From NCBI GenBank assembly GCA_947626755.1, contig CANQTP010000022.1, positions 1 through 41,068 of the forward strand: a DNA stretch of 41,068 nt, read 5' to 3'. The notes under the pieces are model-generated. The model saw only the letters and a list, made by a program, of their open reading frames with translations. It made no database searches and was not told where the DNA came from. This DNA comes from an uncultured Clostridia bacterium (lineage in GTDB: Bacteria > Bacillota > Clostridia > Oscillospirales > Ruminococcaceae). A program made the translations under genes and the position numbers. Positions within the stretch are counted from its first letter, which is position 1. The number at the start of each line of letters is the position of its first letter. This document shows, piece after piece, positions 1-8,120 of the stretch.

Positions 1-15
1 AAGAAGGATAAATAT

Positions 16-2604
16 ATGAAACTTAAAAAACTGCTTGCGGGGATAACCGCGGCGGCTCTTGCAGTTTCTGCAATGGCTTTTTCAAACCTTACGGCAAGCG
101 CGGCTGACTCCGGTATTGTAATAGGAACAATGCTTTTTGCTCAGGGCGATGAAGCCGGTGCATGGCAATGGATCACGGAAGTTCCAATTGACAGTGGAAC
201 TCATCAGGGAAGTTATACCTATGAGTGGGCAAAAATAGGCGATGCCGGTAAAGGAGGAGTAATAGAAGAAGGAATAAATGAAGAAGGCTTGCAGATAAGT
301 ATGAAAGGACATACTTATGCCGATAAAGCTGTGGAAATTGAAATCACTGAATTTAAAATTGGCGATACTGACAGACTTGAAACTATTGATACTAATCAGA
401 AAACATATTTTTCTATAAAAACTGATTCAGATCAAGAGGCGGGAGAAGTATTCGCAAAGTTTCCTCTCGGTATTAAAGATGCTGATATTGGTCAGGAAAT
501 GAATATCTCTTTTAAAATAACATTTGATCCGGCTTCATCAGATGAAGTAGCAGAACATACCGTTCAGTTCCCTGACGGAACAATAGCACTCAGCATGGAA
601 ATAGGAGATAATGGAAAAATAATACAGGCTTCTAATATGTTAAACGGTTTAACTGCAAGTGGTATATCTTTTGACACAACTACATACAAAGAAATAAAAA
701 ATTCAAAACTTGTATTGGAAGGATATAAGTTTGAAAAATGTTCCTTGGAAGGCGTTACAGCATCAGATGTGATAATTCATGTTCGTGCGATATATATGGA
801 TAAAGGAACAGAAAAAGAGACTGCTTTCTGGGATCAAAATATGGGCATGAGTAATATAGAAGGTTTATTTTCTAATATGTATGGTGCGGCAAGCGTAAGC
901 AATGATGCTATATTAACTGATATTTCGTGCGAGGTATGTATTGCGGACGGGAAGTTTGATATACAAAGTATGCCGAAGGATACTGTTATCATGATAAACA
1001 GAAATGAAAATGCAAAGACCCATACTATTCCTTTCTCTACAGATAAGATCAAACTGACAGTAGGCGTTCCCAAATGGGAAGGCGCAGAATCTGAAGAATT
1101 TGATAAGTACGCAAGTATCTGGCAGGAAGTAGATGTTGCAGAGCTAAAGCTCGGCGAAACAACATATGAAAGCGTAATGAATGATGACTTTTACATTAAA
1201 GGCATTAATTATGTAAGCTGCTCATTAGAAGAAGTAAACCCATCGGATATAGATGTAACTCTTTTTGTTAAATTTGGTGATAAAACTAAATTTGAAAATG
1301 CGGAAGAGGATAAAGATGCAATATTCTTCAAAAAAGCCGGTAATATGACTTACAGCCAGGTAGGCGGTCCGTTATCTTCATTCGAGATTCAAGATGCATC
1401 AGGATTTGGCACAGACACTAAACCTGATGGCAATGATGTTATAATTGAGATCGGATATGAGATCTTTATTCCCGGCAATCCGTACGATATGGACAACATT
1501 GATGAAGTTATTATCAACGTTGCTGAAGAACAAAAAGAACCTGAAGAAACAATTTACACTTATGAAGGTCAGACAGAACCTAAGCCGATCGAAGAAGGCA
1601 ATACTTGGTGTCAGATAGCTGTTTCATTTGATGATCTTTTCGGAGATCTTGACCAGACCAAGTTGGTTTCAATTACATTTTCAGGTGAAAATTTAAATAA
1701 AGTCGGATATAGCAGCATTAAAGAAGGTCAATGGCATGAGGAATCTGCAACAAACGGTGAGGTAACACTTACTAAGGAAGATCTTGCAGATATTAACGGT
1801 ACATCAATACAGGTCGCAGGAAATGACTGCACGCTTGTAAAATGGGTAGCAAAAGCAACAGCTAAGAAGAGCTCCGGCGGATCTGCCGATACTCCTTCAA
1901 CAACTCCCGATGAAAATGATACACCTGTTGCTCCTAAAGTAAGCAGTAATAAGCACCAGGGTATCGGTATGCCCCCTGTTATCATCAATCAGAAATCCGC
2001 ACCTGCAGCAAGCGCAGGCGAAGCAGCAGCAAGCGGAAGCACTTCCGTTACACTCGGCGATTCCACAACAGTTTCCAAGGACGTTATTGATTCTGTTTCG
2101 GGCAAGGACAGTGTAGAATTCAAGCTTGCAAACGGCGCTTCTTGGGAGATCGAAGGCGTTGATTTATCAAAGGCTGAAGGCATGGATCTGGGCATAGTTC
2201 TTGATACCAAGACAGCAACAGCAGCTCAGCTTGAAGAAGTTGCAAAGGACAACGATACATTCCAGTTCTCGCTTAACTACAGCGGCGATTTCGGATTCTC
2301 CGCAGTAGTAAATATCCCCGTTGATGCTAAGTACAACGGAAAATATGCAAATCTCTACTGGTTCAATAATGGAAAGTTCGATTTTGTGGGAAGCTCCAAG
2401 GTAGAAGGCGGAATTGCAGACTTCACAATGAAGCACGCTTCCGACTATGTGATCGTATTTGACGATGAAGCTTACGGTGAGGACGTTTCCTCGGGCGCAG
2501 GCATTTATGAAGAAGAAAGCGAAACTTCCGCTCCCGCTGCAGTAGTCGTAACATTTGCAGCTCTTGCAGTATCGGCAGTAATTCTTAAGAAGAGAGTTTT
2601 CTGA
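16..2604 (+). CDS. Large secreted surface protein with C-terminal membrane anchor
   Basis: An 862-residue protein of no family I can name. Residues 1-29 form a signal peptide ending at an A-S-A site. Two central segments share a similar pattern (CSLEGVTASDV near 240 and CSLEEVNPSDI near 400), suggesting diverged repeat modules. A Ser/Pro/Thr/Asp linker around 620-670 leads to a C-terminal beta-rich domain (about 675-820). A hydrophobic stretch followed by KKRVF ends the protein, as in a single-pass membrane anchor; no LPxTG motif is seen. AAGGA at 4-8 serves the ATG. The first 1.5 kb is visibly more AT-rich than the C-terminal coding part, so the N-terminal modules may be faster evolving or acquired. 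A role in adhesion or substrate contact is inference only. Confidence 0.8.
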   Translation: MKLKKLLAGITAAALAVSAMAFSNLTASAADSGIVIGTMLFAQGDEAGAWQWITEVPIDSGTHQGSYTYEWAKIGDAGKGGVIEEGINEEGLQISMKGHTYADKAVEIEITEFKIGDTDRLETIDTNQKTYFSIKTDSDQEAGEVFAKFPLGIKDADIGQEMNISFKITFDPASSDEVAEHTVQFPDGTIALSMEIGDNGKIIQASNMLNGLTASGISFDTTTYKEIKNSKLVLEGYKFEKCSLEGVTASDVIIHVRAIYMDKGTEKETAFWDQNMGMSNIEGLFSNMYGAASVSNDAILTDISCEVCIADGKFDIQSMPKDTVIMINRNENAKTHTIPFSTDKIKLTVGVPKWEGAESEEFDKYASIWQEVDVAELKLGETTYESVMNDDFYIKGINYVSCSLEEVNPSDIDVTLFVKFGDKTKFENAEEDKDAIFFKKAGNMTYSQVGGPLSSFEIQDASGFGTDTKPDGNDVIIEIGYEIFIPGNPYDMDNIDEVIINVAEEQKEPEETIYTYEGQTEPKPIEEGNTWCQIAVSFDDLFGDLDQTKLVSITFSGENLNKVGYSSIKEGQWHEESATNGEVTLTKEDLADINGTSIQVAGNDCTLVKWVAKATAKKSSGGSADTPSTTPDENDTPVAPKVSSNKHQGIGMPPVIINQKSAPAASAGEAAASGSTSVTLGDSTTVSKDVIDSVSGKDSVEFKLANGASWEIEGVDLSKAEGMDLGIVLDTKTATAAQLEEVAKDNDTFQFSLNYSGDFGFSAVVNIPVDAKYNGKYANLYWFNNGKFDFVGSSKVEGGIADFTMKHASDYVIVFDDEAYGEDVSSGAGIYEEESETSAPAAVVVTFAALAVSAVILKKRVF

Positions 2605-2636
2605 GAATAATAAAATTTCCCGATTTTCTTGAAAAC

Positions 2637-2677
2637 AAAAAGGGCGTTGCGCGAGCAGCGTCCTTTTTGTTTTTTTA
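2637..2677 (+). terminator. Intrinsic terminator after the surface protein gene
   Basis: A 14-bp stem (2637-2650 with 2655-2668, two G:U pairs) with a GCGA loop is followed by a T run. Confidence 0.9.
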
Positions 2678-2680
2678 TGC

Positions 2681-2709
2681 TTGCAAAACTTTTAATGCTG
2701 TGGTATAAT
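2681..2709 (+). promoter_or_regulatory. Sigma-A promoter of the Rpn-like gene
   Basis: TTGCAA at 2681-2686, a 17-nt spacer and TATAAT at 2704-2709 preceded by TGG, giving an extended -10. AAGGAGG at 2725-2731 follows. Confidence 0.85.
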
Positions 2710-2740
2710 GTAATTAAAGAGGATAAGGAGGTCATTCGTC

Positions 2741-3601
2741 ATGGAACATAATATAATTTCACCGAAAAATGACATAATTTTCAAGGCACTGTTCGGGCGT
2801 AACGATGATATCCTTATGAATTTTCTTTCGGATACGCTTAGTATACCATTGTCGGAGATCGAGGGACTGAGAGTAGCAAATTCGGAGATCGTTCCCACAA
2901 CGTCCGACGGAAAACTTACAAGGCTTGACATCAGGCTTTCCACTACGACCCGTGATATAGACATTGAAATGCAGAAGGCAAAGGAAAGCGCTTATCGTGA
3001 ACGCATACTTTGCTATTGGGCGAATATGTTCAGTGAGGGCATAAAAAAGGGAGAAAGCTATTCTGAACTCAATCAGACGATCTCTCTTAATATTCTTGAC
3101 TTCAATATGTTTGACTGTGAAGAATATCAGTCAATGTTCATGATCTATGAGAAAACGAGACGCGAGCTGTTTTCCGATAAACTTGCACTGTATTTCTTTG
3201 AACTTCGCAAAGTAGGAAACAGTGTTGATGTAAACGACCGCAAGAAACTGTGGTTACAGCTTATAAATGCCAATACCTCAAAGGAGTTGAAAGATTTGGA
3301 AAATACTAACATTCCTATAATTCAAAAGAGTGTTGATACAATTTACGAGCTGAATGATGACGCCGCTATCCGTGAGATGATAAGGATCCGTGAAGAAGCA
3401 GATCTGCGTGAAAGATCGCTGCTTTTCGATGCAAGAACAGAAGGCAGAGCAGAAGGTATTGCAAAAGGCAGAGCAGAAGGTATTGCAAAAGGCAGAGCAG
3501 AAGGCAGAGCGGAAAGAGATTCCGAGATACTTTTGCGGCTGAGATCACTTGGAATATCCGAAGATAAGATAAAAGAAATATTAGGCAGGCATAAATTCTG
3601 A
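2741..3601 (+). CDS. Rpn family PD-(D/E)XK nuclease / putative transposase
   Basis: 286 residues of the Rpn (recombination-promoting nuclease)/PDDEXK_2 family. The N-terminus carries the family signature (SPKNDIIFKALFG). The nuclease core is visible as LDIR followed by DIEMQ, the expected D...ExQ arrangement, with YWANMFSEGIKKGESY after it. The C-terminus is a repeated charged helix (GRAEGIAK units) encoded by a 24-bp tandem repeat. Known members raise RecA-independent recombination in E. coli and are common in variable copy number in Firmicutes; mobility of this copy is not shown. The gene is monocistronic, with its own promoter and terminator. Confidence 0.88.
   Translation: MEHNIISPKNDIIFKALFGRNDDILMNFLSDTLSIPLSEIEGLRVANSEIVPTTSDGKLTRLDIRLSTTTRDIDIEMQKAKESAYRERILCYWANMFSEGIKKGESYSELNQTISLNILDFNMFDCEEYQSMFMIYEKTRRELFSDKLALYFFELRKVGNSVDVNDRKKLWLQLINANTSKELKDLENTNIPIIQKSVDTIYELNDDAAIREMIRIREEADLRERSLLFDARTEGRAEGIAKGRAEGIAKGRAEGRAERDSEILLRLRSLGISEDKIKEILGRHKF
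3443..3502 (+). repeat. 24-bp tandem repeat, 2.5 copies, inside the Rpn-like gene
   Basis: Units at 3443-3466 and 3467-3490 are identical, with a 12-nt partial third unit at 3491-3502. Each unit encodes GRAEGIAK, so copy-number change would keep the frame. Confidence 0.9.
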
Positions 3602-3609
3602 GATGATCT

Positions 3610-3650
3610 GAGGGCAGGAAACAGCATTTTGCGTTTCCTGCCCTCTTTAT
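3610..3650 (+). terminator. Terminator between convergent genes
   Basis: A 13-bp stem (3610-3622 with 3633-3645) followed by TTTAT sits between the Rpn-like gene and the convergent HAD gene. It is better formed for the plus strand; on the minus strand it has no T run. Confidence 0.8.
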
Positions 3651-4147
3651 CAGTCAAATCTGTTGAAGCGCTGCGGAAGAAAGGGTTTTTCCACGGCGCG
3701 TTTTATCCTGAACGGTATGCTTGTTTCCGGTTCGATGGGGGAAACAAATATGGAACGTATCCCCGCAAAGTTTGCTCCCATAACATCGGTAAAGATCTGA
3801 TCTCCCACAGCGCAGACCTGATCTTTGCGGAGTTTCAGTTCGCGTATTGCCTTGTTGAAACCTATCGGCAGCGGTTTTGCTCCCCGCGGGACAAAGTGCA
3901 GTCCGAGGATCTTTGCGAAAGGTATCACCCGCTCCGCCTTGTTGTTGCTTACGATAAGAAGCTTTATCCCGTGGCTTTTCATGTCGGCGATCCAGTCAAG
4001 AACACCGTCCGCGGGAACGGGATTATTGTGCGTGGTAAGCGTGTTGTCAAGATCGAGGATAAGCGCTTTTATCCCGTGTGCGTCCAATGACGCGGGGGTT
4101 ATTTCAAGAACAGATCTTAACGCAAATGTTGGCTTGAATACCGCCAT
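3650..4147 (-). CDS. YqeG family HAD-IIIA type phosphatase
   Basis: 165 residues. Motif I is DLDNTLTTHN (residues ~32-41), motif II is the VSNN segment, and motif III/IV is VGDQIFTDVMGAN, the pattern of YqeG/phosphatidylglycerophosphatase-like HAD proteins. Length fits the family. In bacteria this family is usually near translation or cell-wall genes, and its substrate is not settled. It lies 55 nt downstream of typA on the same strand, so the two may be partly cotranscribed. AAGGAG precedes the ATG. Confidence 0.88.
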   Translation of the reverse strand: MAVFKPTFALRSVLEITPASLDAHGIKALILDLDNTLTTHNNPVPADGVLDWIADMKSHGIKLLIVSNNKAERVIPFAKILGLHFVPRGAKPLPIGFNKAIRELKLRKDQVCAVGDQIFTDVMGANFAGIRSIFVSPIEPETSIPFRIKRAVEKPFLPQRFNRFD

Positions 4148-4174
4148 TGAAAAACTCCTTCCGTATTATAAACA

Positions 4175-4197
4175 GCGGGCGGGATCTTCCCGTCCGC
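4175..4197 (-). terminator. Weak hairpin between typA and the HAD gene
   Basis: A 10-bp stem (4175-4184 with 4188-4197, one G:U) with a 3-nt loop. On the minus strand only a weak T-rich stretch follows, so it probably attenuates rather than stops typA transcription. Confidence 0.5.
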
Positions 4198-4202
4198 AGC
4201 AA

Positions 4203-6023
4203 TTATTTAAGTTTTGCTTTCTGCTTTGCCCGCAGAGCGTTGTCAAGTATGCGCTTTCTTATGCGTATTGATTTCGGGGTAATTTCAAGAAGTTCATCAT
4301 CGGCAATAAATTCCAGACTGTCCTCAAGAGAAAGTTTTCTTGGAGGAACAAGCCGCAGGGCATCGTCCGAGCCGCTTGCTCTTGTATTTGTAAGATGTTT
4401 CTTCTTGCAGACATTTACGACCAGATCTTCGGATTTGGGGGAAGCGCCTATTACCATTCCTTCATAGACCTGCGTTCCCGCGCCTATGAACAGTGAACCG
4501 CGCTCCTGTGCGTTGAAAAGTCCGTAAGTAACGGCTTCTCCTGTTTCAAAGCAGATGAGAGAACCTGTATTTCTTCTGGGGATCTCGCCCTTGTAAGGCT
4601 CATATTTTTCAAATACCGAACTGATGACTCCTTCGCCCTTGGTATCGGTGAGAAACTCCGACTTGTAGCCGAAAAGTCCTCTTGAAGGAATGAGAAATTC
4701 AAGTTTCATGCGGCTTCCCGCAGGGTGCATGGACTGAAGTTCCGCTTTTCTTGAACCAAGCTTTTCCATTACTGCGCCCACAGAATCCTCGGGAACATCT
4801 ATTACAAGCCGCTCGATAGGCTCGCACTTAACGCCGTCTATTTCCTTATAAAGCACTCTCGGAGTTGAAACCGAAAGCTCGTAGCCCTCACGGCGCATGG
4901 TTTCGATGAGAATGGAAAGGTGCATCTCACCTCGTCCCGCAACGATAAAGCTGTCGGTGTTTTCTGTCTCAGAAACACGCAGGGAAACGTCCCGCAGTAT
5001 TTCCTTGAAAAGCCTTTCGCGGAGCTGTCTGGAAGTGACGAATTTTCCTTCCCTGCCTGCAAAGGGACTGTCGTTTACCGAGAATGTCATTTCAACTGTC
5101 GGTTCGGAAATTTTAACAAAGGGAACAGGTTCATAATGATCCACATCGCAAAGCGTATCGCCTATGGTAATTTCTTCAATTCCCGAGATCCACACAATAT
5201 CGCCGACCTTGGCTTCTTCGGCAGGAATGCGGTTGAGTCCTTCGATCTGATAAAGAGTCACAACTTTGCTGTTGAAGGGCTTTCGGTTTTCGTGGTAATC
5301 GCCTACAATAACGGGCTGATTTACCTTTATTGTGCCGCGCTCCACACGTCCGATACCGATCCTTCCCACATAGTCGTTATAGTCTATGGAAGAAATAAGC
5401 ATCTGCATAGGCGCGTCGGGATCGCCCTCGGGAGCGGGAATGTGGTCAAGGATAGTTTCAAACAGCGGAACAAGATCCTTGCCTTCCTCGTACTGGCTTA
5501 GAGAAGCCGTTCCCGAACGTCCCGAGCAGAAAAGTATGGGACTTTCGAGCTGCTCCTCGCTGGCGTCAAGATCAAGGAGAAGTTCAAGGACTTCATCGCC
5601 TATCTCGTCAAGACGCGCATCGGGACGATCTATTTTATTCACAACAATAATGATCCTGTGACCGAGTTCAAGAGCCTTTTGCAGTACAAATCTTGTCTGG
5701 GGCATACAGCCTTCCGCCGCGTCGACAAGCAGCACAACGCCGTCCACCATTTTCAGGACGCGCTCCACCTCGCCGCCGAAATCTGCGTGTCCCGGGGTGT
5801 CAATGATGTTAATTTTCACGTCTTTATACATGACAGCGGTATTTTTTGCAAGAATGGTGATACCTCTTTCCCGCTCCAGATCGCCCGAGTCCATAACTCT
5901 TTCGGCGACAGTCTGATTTTCGCGGAAAGCGCCCGCTTGTTTCAGCATTTCGTCCACGAGGGTGGTTTTTCCGTGGTCAACGTGTGCGATTATGGCAACG
6001 TTTCTCAGGTCGTTTCTAACCAT
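4203..6023 (-). CDS. typA: Translational GTPase TypA/BipA
   Basis: 606 residues, the normal TypA length. G1 is [10 protein letters not shown] near residues 14-23, the switch II motif is DTPGHADF, and G4 is NKID. The LepA/BipA C-terminal domain follows, with the typical motif [14 protein letters not shown]. TypA is a ribosome-associated GTPase involved in 50S assembly at low temperature and stress. The SD AAGGAAGG precedes the ATG. A possible weak promoter (TTGCTT-16-TATAAA) overlaps the tRNA terminator upstream. Confidence 0.97.
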   Translation of the reverse strand: MVRNDLRNVAIIAHVDHGKTTLVDEMLKQAGAFRENQTVAERVMDSGDLERERGITILAKNTAVMYKDVKINIIDTPGHADFGGEVERVLKMVDGVVLLVDAAEGCMPQTRFVLQKALELGHRIIIVVNKIDRPDARLDEIGDEVLELLLDLDASEEQLESPILFCSGRSGTASLSQYEEGKDLVPLFETILDHIPAPEGDPDAPMQMLISSIDYNDYVGRIGIGRVERGTIKVNQPVIVGDYHENRKPFNSKVVTLYQIEGLNRIPAEEAKVGDIVWISGIEEITIGDTLCDVDHYEPVPFVKISEPTVEMTFSVNDSPFAGREGKFVTSRQLRERLFKEILRDVSLRVSETENTDSFIVAGRGEMHLSILIETMRREGYELSVSTPRVLYKEIDGVKCEPIERLVIDVPEDSVGAVMEKLGSRKAELQSMHPAGSRMKLEFLIPSRGLFGYKSEFLTDTKGEGVISSVFEKYEPYKGEIPRRNTGSLICFETGEAVTYGLFNAQERGSLFIGAGTQVYEGMVIGASPKSEDLVVNVCKKKHLTNTRASGSDDALRLVPPRKLSLEDSLEFIADDELLEITPKSIRIRKRILDNALRAKQKAKLK

Positions 6024-6071
6024 AAAAATTTCCTTCCTTGTGTTCTTTATAGTAATTGAAATATTCCAAGC

Positions 6072-6105
6072 AAAAAATTACGTCCTGCATATCAGCAGGA
6101 CGTAA
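6072..6105 (-). terminator. Terminator of the tRNA unit
   Basis: A perfect 11-bp stem (6078-6088 with 6095-6105) and 6-nt loop are followed on the minus strand by at least six Ts (A run at 6072-6077). Confidence 0.93.
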
Positions 6106-6106
6106 C

Positions 6107-6190
6107 TGGTGGAAGAGGGTGGATTCGAACCACCGAAGCCGAAGCAACAGATTTACAGTCTGCCCCCTTTGGCCGCTCGGGAACTCTTCC
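6107..6190 (-). tRNA. tRNA-Tyr (GTA), CCA encoded
   Basis: The minus strand folds as a class II tRNA: acceptor GGAAGAG/CTCTTCC, anticodon loop CTGTAAA (anticodon GTA), a long variable arm, the T loop GGTTCGAATCC, and an encoded CCA at 6107-6109. Confidence 0.97.
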
Positions 6191-6213
6191 ATAGAACGAG
6201 GATAAGCATAAAA

Positions 6214-6289
6214 TGGAGCTGGTGGACGGACTCGAACCCCCGACCTGCTGATTACAAATCAGCTGCTCTACCAACTGAGCTACACCAGC
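6214..6289 (-). tRNA. tRNA-Thr (TGT), CCA encoded
   Basis: Acceptor GCTGGTG/CACCAGC, D arm AGCTCAGTTGGTAGAGC, anticodon loop with TGT, T loop GGTTCGAGTCC, and an encoded CCA at 6214-6216. It is transcribed first, followed by tRNA-Tyr 23 nt downstream. Confidence 0.97.
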
Positions 6290-6317
6290 GCAATGCTTGT
6301 CCTTGAACGACTTAATA

Positions 6318-6346
6318 AGTATACCACTTAGCGCATGATTTGTCAA
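6318..6346 (-). promoter_or_regulatory. Promoter of the tRNA-Thr/tRNA-Tyr unit
   Basis: On the minus strand TTGACA (6341-6346), a 17-nt spacer and TATACT (6318-6323) lie about 29 nt upstream of tRNA-Thr. Confidence 0.9.
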
Positions 6347-6423
6347 GGGGATTTATGATGTTTTACAATTTGTTAATAACTTTCCGCAAATGAAAACCGC
6401 TTGCGATTTTAACCGTTTTGTAA

Positions 6424-6452
6424 TTGACTTTGGGAAGTAAATGTTATATAAT
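6424..6452 (+). promoter_or_regulatory. Promoter of the GHL10/amidase operon
   Basis: TTGACT (6424-6429), a 17-nt spacer and TATAAT (6447-6452). It would be inside the gene if translation began at the upstream in-frame TTG, which supports the ATG at 6493. Confidence 0.85.
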
Positions 6453-6492
6453 TAAAGTATATCATAAATTTTTACCGTTTAAAAGAGGGATT

Positions 6493-8088
6493 ATGCGACT
6501 TTTTTACTGCTTTTTTGCTGTTTTGATAATTTTGTTGACAACTTCCTGCAAGTCTGTTTCGGAGGATAATTCGGCGCTGCCCGACATTCCATCTGCGGCG
6601 GCTCCTTTGTCCGAAACGGAGATCACCTCCGAAGCGGAAATCACTTCCGTTACGAGAATTAATTCCGCTGCGGAAATCACATCCGAAACGGAAATTACTT
6701 CCGTTACGGAAATTACTTCCGAATCTTCGGAAACAGCTTCCACGATTTCCGAAACTGCCGCCGATGAAACTTCTTCCGCGGTTTCTGAAACAGAATCCGC
6801 AGAAACCGTTCGGGAAATGTCGGAAACTCCCACAGAAACCACGAAAACGGTCCCCGAAACGGAAATTCCGGAAACAACCACGACGCCAAAAACGGAAACT
6901 TCCGCTCTTACCTTGCAGTATGAAAGTCCCTATGAAAGCGAACTTCCGGAAACAAGACCCGCCGCAAGTTACGGCAGCAGAAACTACAAAGCGTTGAATT
7001 TCCGCGAGCAGAAAGGCTTCTGGATAACATATCTGGAATATATGTCCATTCTGAAAAACAAGTCGGAAAGTTCCTTTGCAAAGTCGGTAGGGGAATACTT
7101 CGACAATATTTCCGCACTGGGTTTTAATACAGTCTATGTTCAGGTGCGGGCTTTCGGGGACGCTTACTACGATTCGGAACTTTTCCCCGCAGGTGAACAG
7201 TATAACGGAACTATCGGTTCGGGAAGCGGCTTTGATGCTCTTGGAATAATGGTAAAAGCCGCCCATGAACGAGGACTTTCCGTCCATGCGTGGGTAAATC
7301 CCATGCGGCTAATGACTTCCGCGCAGATAGAAAATATTTCCGATAAATACCAAATTAAAAACTGGTACGACAATAAAAACGGAACTTACATAGTAAAATC
7401 GGGGGACAGGTGGTATCTTAACCCTGCATATGACGAGGTAACGGAACTTATTGCCGACGGTATTTCCGAGATAGTTTCGGGGTACGATGTGGACGGAGTT
7501 CAGATAGACGACTATTTCTATCCCACAGCGGCGGCGGATTTCGACAAAGCCGCATATTCCGCTTCGGGAACGGCTCTTTCCCTTTCCGACTGGCGGCTTG
7601 AAAATGTCAACAAGCTTGTGAAAAAGCTTTACAAAGCGGTTCATTCCGCAAATTCCACAGCCGTTTTCGGAATTTCTCCGCAGGGAAGCGTTGAAAATGA
7701 CTACAAAGCCTTTGCGGACGTCCGCACATGGTGTTCACAAAGCGGCTATTGCGACTATATCCTGCCGCAGGTGTATTTCGGATTTGAAAATGCAACGCTC
7801 CCATATGCGGACGTTATTTCCGAATGGAGCGGAATGGTAAAAAATTCAAACGTGAAACTTGTAATAGGTCTTGCGGCGTACAAGATAGGAGTTACTGACA
7901 ATTACGCAGGCGCAAAGGGCAAAAACGAATGGACGGAGAACAATGACATTATCTCCCGACAGATGAAACTTGCAGAAACTCTGGGGAATTACGGCGGAGT
8001 GGCACTTTACAGATACGAGTCGGTTTTTGCGCCTGCTTCCGATGTTTCAAAGGCAGTAAGCAAAGAGCTTGAAAATATAGAGAAGTAG
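6493..8088 (+). CDS. GHL10-type glycoside hydrolase-like lipoprotein
   Basis: 531 residues from ATG 6493, chosen because a consensus promoter overlaps the longer reading and AGAGGGA precedes this ATG. A hydrophobic segment ends in a lipobox (LTTSC, Cys near residue 19), so the protein is probably membrane-lipidated and extracellular. About 130 residues of Ser/Thr/Glu-rich linker (ETEITSVTEITSE-type units) follow. The globular part resembles GHL10 (glycosyl hydrolase-like 10, PF02638): GFWITYLEY, NTVYVQVRAFGDAYYDS, VHAWVNPMRL, and DGVQIDDYFYP with acidic residues at the barrel strand ends. Related proteins are linked to cell-wall or polysaccharide processing; the substrate is unknown. It is followed after 32 nt by an amidase fusion, probably in one operon. 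Confidence 0.87.
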   Translation: MRLFYCFFAVLIILLTTSCKSVSEDNSALPDIPSAAAPLSETEITSEAEITSVTRINSAAEITSETEITSVTEITSESSETASTISETAADETSSAVSETESAETVREMSETPTETTKTVPETEIPETTTTPKTETSALTLQYESPYESELPETRPAASYGSRNYKALNFREQKGFWITYLEYMSILKNKSESSFAKSVGEYFDNISALGFNTVYVQVRAFGDAYYDSELFPAGEQYNGTIGSGSGFDALGIMVKAAHERGLSVHAWVNPMRLMTSAQIENISDKYQIKNWYDNKNGTYIVKSGDRWYLNPAYDEVTELIADGISEIVSGYDVDGVQIDDYFYPTAAADFDKAAYSASGTALSLSDWRLENVNKLVKKLYKAVHSANSTAVFGISPQGSVENDYKAFADVRTWCSQSGYCDYILPQVYFGFENATLPYADVISEWSGMVKNSNVKLVIGLAAYKIGVTDNYAGAKGKNEWTENNDIISRQMKLAETLGNYGGVALYRYESVFAPASDVSKAVSKELENIEK

Positions 8089-8120
8089 AACACAAGATCA
8101 AAAAGAAAGGACTGCGGGAT

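Noticed and set aside
3443-3502. Possible CRISPR-like array because of short repeats
   Set aside because: The repeats are direct tandem copies without spacers and encode a helix in frame.
4160-4175. TATAAT on the minus strand upstream of the YqeG-type gene
   Set aside because: It lies too close to the start codon and SD to serve as a -10 box for this gene.
6472-7287. Minus-strand frame rich in Arg, Phe and Gly opposite the GHL10 linker
   Set aside because: It is the reverse reading of the Ser/Thr/Glu repeats and has no SD.
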